Source of the DNA: Eleusine coracana subsp. coracana
Taxonomy: Eukaryota; Streptophyta; Magnoliopsida; Poales; Poaceae
Assembly: GCA_032690845.1 (NCBI GenBank)
Contig: CM064430.1
Span: 6,310,949 to 6,374,948, forward strand
DNA length: 64,000 nt
Reading direction: 5' to 3'
This document shows positions 54,487 to 64,000 of this stretch, piece after piece; position 1 is the stretch's first letter, and each line of letters starts with the position of its first letter. The notes under the pieces were generated by a model. That model saw only the letters and a program-made list of their open reading frames with translations. It did not search any database and was not told where the DNA came from. The translations under genes were made by a program, and so were the position numbers.

Positions 54487-56030
54487 AAAAATCCGGGGAC
54501 TATTGTGCAAAATGGCCATGATACTTGGCTGCTCAGCCGCATGGGCCAAGCCAACCTGGGAATCGGCCCAGTTGGCCTATCTGCCCGCGCGCAAGGGGGG
54601 GGGGGGGGGGCGGTGGCAGCCTGGCCCAGCCACCGACAGCAGGGGTGGCATGGCCCAGCCCAGCCGCCCAGGGCGGTTGCCCTATAAAAGGGGCGACGGT
54701 TAGGGTTGGAAACCCTAATCGCTCACCAGCTGCCAGGCGCCACCGCCGCTGACGCCGAGCGCCTCCACCACCGGTGCCACCAACCGCTACTGCCGTCGCG
54801 CCTGGCCCCGCTCGCTCGGCCGCCGCCGTGCGCAGTCGCGCACCTCTTGCCCGCTCCCGGGCGCCTCAAGCCGCCCGCCTGGCCGCGCGCGCCCGGCTAC
54901 CTCCAGTCCCGCAAGCCCACGCACCAGCGAGCCTGCATGCTCCAGATCCGGCGCGCAGCCGCGCGTGCCCGGTGAGCCGCCCACGCTTGACGAGCCGCAC
55001 CTCAGCATCCACCAACCGCCGCCGCTTCTCCTATGAGCCCACACATCGGCGAGCCCACCCCACTGGCAAGCCCGCCTCACCGTAGATCCGGCGCTCAGCC
55101 TCCACCAACCGCCGCCACTTCTCATATGAGCCCGCATGCCGGCAAGACCATTCGATCCAGCGAGCCCGCCCCACCGACAAGCCCGCCTCCCCTCGGTGAG
55201 CCCCTAAATGGCTCGGCGAGTCCTCCTCGTAGAGGACACCATTCAGGCGGGGCCCCACCCTTGCTGTCGCAGCCTATGTGCCGGTGTCCCTCCCGGGGTG
55301 ACGTGGTGGGGTGTCGGCGAGATGAGCGTGGCGTTGGAGAAGTCGGCCGCCATTCGACGTGTGCGGCAATGTCGGTGTCGATGGTCTGGCCCCCGAGGAG
55401 CTAGGTGCTGAGGTGCCCGCCGTCTCCGCCCTGGTAAGGACGGTGAACTGCGGCAAGCATGGCGGCATCGACTGCGTCTGTTCCACCATACGTGGGGCCA
55501 GCCTACCGCTCGGCCTTCCTCGACCTCCCACGTGCATCCGTGCACCACGGCGTGGGGGTTGAGTGGGAGGCTACGGTGGTGGTTCAAGGGCGTGGATCTC
55601 CCTTGGCTCTTTATCAGTGATGGAGGCGCCTGGAGCCGGCACCGCGATGGTGATGGAGAACGGTTCGACCCTGCTCTGAGGCACGGAGGAGGAGGAGGGC
55701 ATGGTGTTGAATGCTGCCGGTGGAGATCCAGGAGGCGGCTTTATACTTGGCCCTGCCCCTGGGTCACCACCAGGACGGTGGTTGGGGACACGGCCACCAT
55801 ATGGCCCTGGTCGACGGCGGCAAGCACGGAATGGACGACGTCCACGGTGGTTCCTCCGGCGCGGTTGAAGCCCACGCAGAAGGGCAAGAACTAAAGCAAT
55901 GGTGGTGGTGAGGGCCTGGATGGACATCGTGCTCACCATTGCGGTCTCCGGTGAGTCCTTCTCCGGCGAGTTCTTCTTTTCCGTCGAGTTTTCTCTCTGT
56001 TCTCAGTGGTTGAGCGAGTGCGTGATAACG
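54487..56030 (+). promoter_or_regulatory. GC-rich antisense promoter-like block, unit 2 copy
   Basis: Copy of 38171-39715, with the TATA box TATAAAAG at 54683-54690 and a G16 tract (54595-54610) in place of G17. Confidence 0.45.
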
Positions 56031-56204
56031 TGTGAAGAATGAAAATGACAATGGAATCACTGTACTTTATTACTGTTCACGGTTACATCTTATAGGGGAA
56101 AGTAGAAGGGGTGTGTCCCTTCCCACGTTCTGGTGTGAACGTGGTGATGATGGCAACTGCCATTCTGGTGGTTGTCAAATGATCATTTCATTCGATTTGT
56201 AACA
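56031..56204 (-). repeat. Copia-2 upstream LTR, unit 2 copy
   Basis: Copy of 39716-39889, followed by CTCAC. It has no partner LTR in unit 2. Confidence 0.93.
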
Positions 56205-56500
56205 CTCACGTCGTCCTGATATTGTTGCCCCCTCAGTTCCTCTCCTTACTGGCTTTAACTGACTAATCAGAACCCCAACTCCCATAAACAATTGAACAAT
56301 TAAGATCTATAGGGGCTTACCTCACGGCCGCACACTCACTCGCCTGAAGTACTATCGCTCTCGGAAGGCATGTGCATCTAGAGGTGCCCTAATACTCCTG
56401 GGGCTCAGTCTTGCTCTACCACTCCCATAATATGTATCAGTTAGATGACACTATTACAGAATGAAGCCCTCTTTGCACCTTTATATATTTGAATCAGCCG

Positions 56501-56502
<2 letters not shown>
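56205..56502. repeat. End of module A and module B, unit 2 copy
   Basis: Copy of 39890-40187. Confidence 0.8.

Positions 56503-56571
<69 letters not shown>
56503..56571. repeat. TA microsatellite, 69 bp
   Basis: Copy of 40188-40252 with two extra TA units. Confidence 0.95.
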
Positions 56572-56573
<2 letters not shown>

Positions 56574-59500
56574 CACTCCCTGGGTGTGATCTAATATTTC
56601 ACATCCCAGCCAGACTTCACACAAACCGACTCACCCATGAACCCACCGGTTGAGCCATGCATGCATCATGTCACCGCTCATTTCCTTCGATTACTCTCAC
56701 TAATTAAATGACTTAATTATTACCATACTTATACATATTGATTGATTGCCACAATCACGTGAGATTTTTCTTGTCTACTTATAGCCCCCTGCATTATTCC
56801 ATCTATGTTTTCTTGTTGCTTCCACCTGCTCGCATGCTAAAAAACTTATGGGACGCACCGCTGGCGGCTGGATGATGGCGGACAGCAACGCAGCGCCAAC
56901 ATCCTCCTGCATGACCAAGACTATGGTTCCGATCAGCATTGTTCTAACCACTGGCCGTAATTTCCTTTACGAATCATATTTCTGAATATTTTTCCTCCTA
57001 CATGCAAACCAGCAACCATTGCAGAGCACTGGAGCGTACATGGAGGCAGGAGTACCATGGATTCAGTTTGGGGTATGGTTGATCTGCACTGCTTAATTTT
57101 TCCCAGTTCTTTGTTGTTTATTTATATAATAGTTATAGTTCAATTTTTCTTGCTGCATGTAGATCACAGGTGAATGAAAGATTGATCTCAAGCCACAGAA
57201 AGATCTCATATGATTGGCCGGCGCGACCTTGATCTATGCTTCTCTAGGCATTCCAGGCACGGCAACCTAACATCAAATGTCATCATCTACCGATAGTGGG
57301 TCCAATTTCAGCACAAGAGAGTTCCCGTCTATGCACTAAAATCCACTCAGCAGGATGAGTACTGGGCCAAGGATCCACCGACACCAAAATATTTATGTCT
57401 ACATGAGTAGCTAAAATTTGTGTTAACTTGAGTAGCGCAAACTGAAGTCTTTGCATTTGTAAATGATAGTACTTGTTACTAGAGTACTTTTTTAGCAATA
57501 GCAATATTTGCTACCAGGAAGCTTGATGTTAAATAGCAAATAGTATAAGATTTTGCATGCATAGTCTGCATTACTTGTAGTAAAACAATAATTTATATGT
57601 TCATGATTCACCAAATTTGTTATTTTTGAACCACAAAAAATGCAGGCATACATGTGTAAATCTCTTCTTGTTTTTACACGTATAATTCCACATAGCAAAC
57701 ATCAGAGAATGCCAGATTTTTTTCTTTTTTCTTTTGGTTTATCTAGTCTCCGGTTGCCTTAACAGCATGTTTATTAGTTGCTCCATTTTTGGGATGCGTT
57801 ATGGCCTAGATGGAATTAAAAAAATGCAATTAATTGCTCATATTTATGGCCACAATTAATCAATTTCCTAATGACGGGGTGAACTACATGCATGCAACCA
57901 CAGAAATCACCAAAAAATCTTCCTGGAGTATACAAGTTTGATCATATAGAATTTGCCTAATTTGCAGCAAAAGTCCTGCACAGATGCTTGGTTGTTCTTC
58001 AACCCATGTTATGTAAATTCTATAAGCATAAAAGTTCTTGTAGTGCCATATGGTTCAACTTTCTATGATTACACATGGCATTGCTTAGGATCATGTTGTT
58101 TACCATGTATGCAAATTAAATAATTGAGGAGGTGGGTCACCATCCGAAATGCAACAATAGGTTAATTGATCTTTTTGCAATCACATGGCTTGCTATTTAC
58201 GATTGTACGAGTAATAACAATAGTCGAAGTCTTTGCGCCTATAAACTGTATTATTCATGATCTGGCGCTATAAAACCAAAAATAATGGGGGTGTTCCATC
58301 ACCTGCCTTAGCTACCCCTTGATTGTAAAAACATATTTGAGCATCCACCGTTACCATTAGTTCACGCATGCACCTATTAATTGACTCATGAGCACATAGC
58401 TAATTTCTTTCCATAGCAGTGTTTACTCATGCACATTGTTGTTTTTCTGATCAAGTGTCACTCATAAAAAATATGCTTCCCTAGTATGTTCCCCTCAACA
58501 CATATGTTTGTGCCGACAATATGCATCTAGTAGCTCTCCAAGCATAAGAACTAACAATGACTTGAGTGAAAAAATCCCACACACATTGACGTCCCTCAAG
58601 AACAAAGATAGACTTGTATCCTAAAATTATTGCAAAACCCAGGAGCTATGAGTGGAAAAAAAGATTAGAGTGATTTTAGGTTGCACACAAAATATTTGTC
58701 GAGGTCAAATAAGATTTTACAGTCATGTGGTTTGGAGTTATTTAGAAACAGTCAAGTGAATGTGCAATAAATTGATAAAAGACTGGAATCATGTGCTCGG
58801 TTTATAGTTGATTAATGAAGTAAGAAATTAATCCTTTTTGTGACCAAGCAGCACTCACAAAAAACAAAAAAAGGCTCATCTCATCAACACTACGAGTTGT
58901 TTGAAGAATGCATTTGACCGTGGGCCATTCGATTGAGATTAATTGTATTTCAGAGAATAAAAAATATGGCTGGACTCTTAAATATAGGTTCACTTGAAAG
59001 TAACCACTCACGTCTCAGTTGTGAGTGGAGAAAAAACATAACTATTATGTTAGATCGCAGACAAAATAAACTTTTATGTTTACACGACAATATTTATGCT
59101 TACGCACAATCTAACAATTAATCTCATCTAATTAAATATTTGCATTCAGTAACAAAAAGCTGAAATGTTTTCTTTTGTAAGGCATTATTTGCAACCAGTC
59201 TATTTGATCTGTGAATAATGTACCATATTTTCTACTAGGAAAGAAGCTTGATGCTAAACTGCAAATATTTTAAGATTTTGTATTAAGTCTCAGAATACTT
59301 CTAGTTCTACTGTGGCAAATGAAATTGCTCATCTTGTGGCAACAAGACAAAAACAAAATTGAAATAAAAACAGAAAAATTGTCACCTGTAGTTAGCATCC
59401 ATAATCAATTATTTTTCCAAGTCATACATGCAGGGTTGGGTGTGTCATTGAATGCACAAATGGTTTACTAATTTGCAACATAACTTCCGCACATATGCAT

Positions 59501-62500
59501 GCCCCCATTAACTTCATATATTATAATCTATAAGCATAAAAGTCCATATGCTGGAATAGTAAATAGTTAGTGTCTTCATAAAAAAATCGTTGGTGTCCTA
59601 TGCGTCGGCATAAAAATTGATAAAGCTATTATGATCAAATATAATTTTACAGTTGTACATGCATAGTTCTTATGGTCCCATATATGAGGTTTTGTGATCA
59701 CGTCATTTGGAAGTAATTAGAGCTTGCCATTCGGAAAAGCGAGCAAAATTAGAAATTAGTAGCTGCGATTAAGAGATATGCTTGCATGTAGTCAACAGTA
59801 ATAATTAAGATCAGGGTGGCTCAACCAATGTGTGCATGCACGCATAACCGGTGAGTGTTTGGATTGATGAAGTTTTTGTGATCAAGTTGATTTTTATGCG
59901 TGCACCGAAGTGGCTCTGACAGTTTTATGAGATTTTACGATCATGTTCACATGGGATTGAAACGAATACAACCTTTGCCATCAAGATGTGATAGCTAAAA
60001 CATTAATGAACACAATAAACAGTAATTAACATAATAAGTATGAGCTAAGCATGCATGCAAGCAATTAAGAGTGGTAATTAAGAGTGGGCGTGCACGCGCG
60101 TGTGCATCTACATGCCAATCGGCTCCAAATTTTTCAGAAGCTTGAAACAAAAAAGTTTTATGGTGCAGGAGCAAAAAGTAATTGTGCTATGTGTCAGCAT
60201 AAAAACTGATACAAGGTTTTCTAATCAAAAAACATTTTATGATCGACAGACCAGTTTTTTATTGTCGTATGATATTTTGTGTCGACGTGTTCTGGAATTA
60301 ATGGTAGTGCACCAGCTAAAATAGCTGAATTAGCAACATAATTAATAGTGTTGATTAAGAGGTTCCCATGCAATCAGTAATAACGGCAATCAAGAGATCA
60401 TCTGGACAAATGCATGCATGTATGCGTGAGTGCTCTAGGTGCTTTTATGAGTCCGGATAGGGTGGCTGAGGTGTGACTTAATATACCATATCCTGGGTGT
60501 GATTTAGCGCTGTCCTATATATGCTAGCAAAATGCCCGTACTTAAAAAAAGTTTAATAAACATTCTTGTACAGATAATCATTGAGCTCCAACCAAAAAAA
60601 CTGTTTTCAAAATTAATTAAAATTTAATTTTTAATTGAGTGGATTGTATGTCCAACAATTTTGCAGTAATTCCACATTAAAATGGAGCCTTTACTACACA
60701 ATTTCCATCATATCAGAGTTACCTGCATCAAGTTTTAAATTAATTTCATTTTTGCACGAGATGAAAAGAGAAAGCAAAAAATTCTATCAAACATGCCACA
60801 CAATTTCTTTATGTTTAATAATTAACTTGCCGTGGTTGCACTTAATAACAAAAAGAAAGTAATGCAGTGGAGCATTTTGGCAGTGTCGAATCTTCCATAC
60901 CACTATAACAGTATAGCATGCATCTGATCAGAGTAACAACCCAGGGTAACCATGATCTCGTCTATGCCGGCAAGAAGGCATGAGTAGTCACCGGCCTTTT
61001 TCATCAGTCATGGCTGTGCGCAGCTCGAAATCCATGGTTTCTACTGCAAATCAAACCAAATTGTTCCCTAAAATCAAAACAAAGACTAAATGAAATAGAA
61101 GCAAATGTTTCCCAGGTACCTTATTGGATCCATGGCAATAAGGCATGGACGCAACAGAGATGCTGGAAACACCTCATCCCTCCCACTGCTGCCCTCGATA
61201 TGGATCCTGTTGTTTTCCAAGAGGAAGAAGTAATCTGGTCAGATTAGAGGCGGCTCCTTGGAGCTACAAGATTTGGGCGCCCAAACCTAACTGGAGCATC
61301 GGCGTGGGGTAGTCGCCGGACCTGCTCTAGAACTGGGGCACAACTAGCAGGAGCGGCATAGGATGTGGGGCCTCCGCCGCGATCATGGGCATAGGCCTCG
61401 GCAGGCTCCACGATCTCTATGCTGGTGTGCAATGTTGGACGCAATGACTGTAGCCTTTCGTGTCCTTCATTGCTTGGTAACACTGGTTGCATCAAAGTGA
61501 GCGGGCAGTGTTCTTGTTTGTTGGTTCCATTATATTTGCCTCCGTAGCAACCATGTCTCTTTGTTCTTCTTCAACGGCCGGGCATCAAAACCATGCCGCG
61601 AGGAAAACCACAATCACATGTGACTGATCCAGCGTGGTTTCATGCGACCGGTGCAATCGATTGGGGTTGTGCTTCGACAGTGACCTTCGTGGCACCCTCG
61701 ACGACGGGCTCGCTTCAGATACGATGATGGTTGGATCATCCGCTTCCAGGTGACGGCAACTATATGAACAATGCTCCATGCATGACCCTAAGAACGAACG
61801 CACATCCAAATATATGTGGCGTGAAAGATTAGCCATAATTGCTTGTCTTTAGGAACAGGACGAAGGCGGCAACACAGCATCCAACCAGGCCACTCCAAGG
61901 CAGATGAATGGTAGCTATGGACCAGTTAGGGATTGCAGGACATGGTCGAGCTTGTCGAATGATGAGGCAGACAAAGCAGTCGCCATGTCGCTTGAAACTG
62001 TTCTTGCGCAAAATTATGTCCAACACCACTTATTGGTTGCGATGAGGGCTCGATGACGGCGACTCTGTGTTCTCCAGAGCTGCTCTTTATGGATGGAAAC
62101 TCACATATGAAGGGGAAGCTTACAAGAATCAAATTAGATGTCAGTGACGGCAACAAGGGAAGTCGTTCACCTTATTGCCCACGTCACACCGGCGGCGTGG
62201 GAGTTCGATTGGCGATGGGTTTACGCCCTTTTGTCCGGCGGTGCGAGGGAGCGTGTGGCGGCAGGTGCACTCAATCTCAGGAGAGGGACAGATAGGAGAG
62301 GGGTGGACGCATTAGCGAATGGTTATTGTCTTTCTTCCTAGAAGCACGAGGGAGCTATTTGTGGCATGTGGACTTAATTTGGGAAAGGGATGAACTCGTT
62401 TGGGACTCTGGGCATTCTGCAGATTGTTTTCCTTCTATGAAGGAAGGAGTAGAGATTTACACGAGAAGGGGCAACTGGCAGGAAAGTACTCATTTGGGAC

Positions 62501-62617
62501 TCTTTGCTAATTCACAGAAAGGGCAGAATTGCATGGGACTATGATAATTCACGGAAAGGGGCAGGGGGCAGAAAAACCTGGTAGAAGAGATGACCGCACT
62601 TGTTTTAATAATAGTGT

Positions 62618-62620
<3 letters not shown>
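56572..62620. repeat. AT-rich non-coding region, unit 2 copy
   Basis: Copy of 40253-46301 at a constant offset of 16319, including the weak Helitron-like end at 60524 and the GC-richer centre at 61100-62330. No gene recognised. Confidence 0.9.

Positions 62621-62677
<57 letters not shown>
62621..62677. repeat. TA microsatellite, 57 bp
   Basis: Copy of 46302-46354 with two extra TA units. Confidence 0.95.
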
Positions 62678-62679
<2 letters not shown>

Positions 62680-62680
<1 letters not shown>

Positions 62681-63062
62681 AAGCATTTTTCCTACTCCGA
62701 GGAGTAGCTACTCCCACGTGTATATATCATAATCTGGAGAGATTTAGAGAGTATCATTACATACTTGAGATTTGTAAATTAAGTATATAGTCATACTAGA
62801 AGGTATGTGGACATACTCAATTTTTTTTGTTGGTATACATAAAGTATGAGTACATACTCACTTTTATATAGTAGTAAATGCGATATATGTTCATATGCTT
62901 ATAACTAGAAAATCATTCAAAAAAAATTATGGTTATCACTCTCAGAAATCTTTTTTTAAGTGTGTCTACATACTAAAAAAGATAAATAGGTATGAACACA
63001 TACCCAAGGTGGATTTTTCAGTGTGGGAGTAACTACACTTGGGAGTAGAACTCCTATTTAGC
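62680..63062. mobile_element. Possible MITE, unit 2 copy
   Basis: Copy of 46357-46739 with the same imperfect inverted ends. Confidence 0.45.
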
Positions 63063-63112
63063 AACACCGGTGTTAAATAGATTTAACACCTTGAAAATAT
63101 TTGTGGTTGCGC

Positions 63113-63334
63113 TTCAAACAATTATGGTTGCGCAACACGTTAAATAGTTATTTAGCACCGCAACCATAAACTTTCATTTCCAACCGTTAAAATTTATCCC
63201 GTGACTATAAAACTATGAAAAGTTCACACCCGCGACCATAAGTTTTATCCACAACCATAAATCCTTTCACACTGTAACCATAAAATTTACTGAATTTATT
63301 CCCACAACCATAAATATTTTCACCGTGACCATAA
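63113..63334. repeat. ACCATAAA minisatellite, unit 2 copy
   Basis: Copy of 46790-47011, ending at the chromovirus fragment. Confidence 0.7.
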
Positions 63335-63677
63335 AACTTTGTATGGTCCTGTGATGTACATTGGCAAGGTGGCGTACAAGCTACAACAGCCAGAATCAAG
63401 TAACACTCATCCAGTGATTTATGTCTCTCAACTAAAGAAAGCACTTCCACCAAACAGTGAGGTAAGCACTAATGAAACATTATTATGCTTCGCTACTGAC
63501 GAATTGTTGTACCCTGTGGAGTTCTTGCGGACATGTCTTCACCAAGTTAGCAACCCTGCCCTACCGTTTGGACTCATTCGCTGGACATCATTACCACCTT
63601 CTTGGACAACATGGGAGAACCTGCACGAAGAAAAGGTATCCACACTCTCATCAGCTTGGAGTCAAGCTGCGGCTTAA
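63335..63677 (+). pseudogene. Chromovirus integrase C-terminus and chromodomain fragment, unit 2 copy
   Basis: Identical in protein sequence to the fragment at 47012-47354. Stop at 63675-63677, then the purine tract. Confidence 0.88.
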
Positions 63678-63688
63678 GGAGGGGAGGA

Positions 63689-64000
63689 TGTAATGATCTG
63701 CAGGAGGCAGGTTAGAGGAAAGGCGCCAACGTCCAGTGACGAGCGGGCTGACAGGCTTTGGACCGAGCTCATGTAATACGCTAGTAACAAACTTGGCCTG
63801 CAAGACCCATGTACTGGCTACAAGAGCTGTCGTTAAAAATCGGACAAAGCAGCGAAAAACATAACAATAAGAGCATCTCCAGCAGCTATCCTATAATGGA
63901 TTGCTATCCCTAAAAACTGCACCATATCCTAAAATCTAGCAAAAAATAGCTCCAGCAGCAATCCTAAATGGATTGCTATCCCTAAATTGTTTAGGATATA
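63689..64000 (+). repeat. Chromovirus 3' LTR, unit 2 copy, cut by window end
   Basis: Copy of the LTR starting at 47366 (TGTAATGATC). It holds the same MITE insertion. Confidence 0.8.
63871..64000. mobile_element. GAGCATCTCC MITE, unit 2 copy, cut by window end
   Basis: Left terminus and left TAA (63868-63870) as at 47548. The right end lies outside the window. Confidence 0.88.

Larger units (their letters stand above)
53123..56204 (-). mobile_element. Truncated copy of Copia-2 (5' third) in unit 2
   Basis: Contains the upstream LTR (56031-56204), the leader and most of gag, but lacks everything from the protease to the downstream LTR because the duplication starts inside the element. There is no target duplication on its left. 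On the minus strand a stop codon is created just after the zinc knuckle at the junction. Confidence 0.93.
53123..64000. repeat. Tandem duplication, unit 2 (partial, runs off the window)
   Basis: Near-identical copy of 36807-47677. The base before it (53122) ends the CACTA remnant, so the join is unit end to unit start, a head-to-tail arrangement. Only the first 10878 bp lie in the window. Confidence 0.95.

Noticed and set aside
1..64000. tRNA, rRNA or other structured RNA genes
   Set aside because: No tRNA-like A and B boxes with a cloverleaf, and no rRNA-like segment, were recognised on either strand by eye.

Overview
The window is a stretch of plant nuclear genome made almost entirely of transposable elements. 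I see no intact host gene, rRNA, tRNA or CRISPR array. A grass, most likely Oryza or a near relative, is suggested by Stowaway elements (CTCCCTCCGT ends, TA target duplications), Helitron ends (5' TC, 3' hairpin plus CTAG before T), a MITE with GAGCATCTCC ends, low-GC intergenic DNA broken by very GC-rich patches, and plant-type L1, Copia, chromovirus and CACTA remnants. The species call is inference.

Layout. (1) 1-11840: a minus-strand LINE (LINE A) was split by a CACTA-type DNA transposon (168-9579, 3-bp duplication GAA). That transposon holds a minus-strand Copia element (1156-7749, duplication ACCAC), whose upstream LTR holds a Stowaway MITE (6652-6881). (2) 12481-14690: a long inverted repeat is split at its centre by a minus-strand Helitron (12748-14420). 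(3) 15529-20374: a plus-strand LINE (LINE B) with ORF1, an overlapping but broken ORF2 and a poly-A tail, followed at the next base by a Helitron (20375-22057). (4) 22058-32311: dispersed copies of two short modules (A and B), a coding-poor LTR element (23119-28998, duplication TAAAC) and a Stowaway-like element (30488-30720). (5) 32312-39889: a minus-strand degenerate Copia with 174-bp LTRs and duplication CTCAC. (6) 39890-53122: AT-rich DNA with old internal duplication, TA microsatellites, a chromovirus 3' fragment with an LTR and an embedded MITE, and the remains of a second CACTA element with transposase-like and Ulp1-like pieces.

The largest structural signal is a head-to-tail duplication. 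The segment starting at 36807 restarts at 53123, so one whole unit is 36807-53122 (16316 bp) and a second unit runs off the window end. In the roughly 10.9 kb that can be compared I found length differences only at one G-tract and two TA arrays. This is either a very recent tandem segmental duplication or an assembly artefact.

Functionally this is a layered record of insertions. No element looks able to move by itself: the Copia and LINE reading frames are broken, one Copia protease lacks its catalytic Asp, and the other Copia has a damaged YVDD box. The best-preserved frames are LINE B ORF1 and parts of ORF2, Copia-1 gag to integrase, and Copia-2 RNase H. No clearly new molecular system was found. 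The points most worth a second look are the nested insertions with decidable order, the duplication, and the antisense promoter-like cassettes in the leaders of two unrelated LTR elements.
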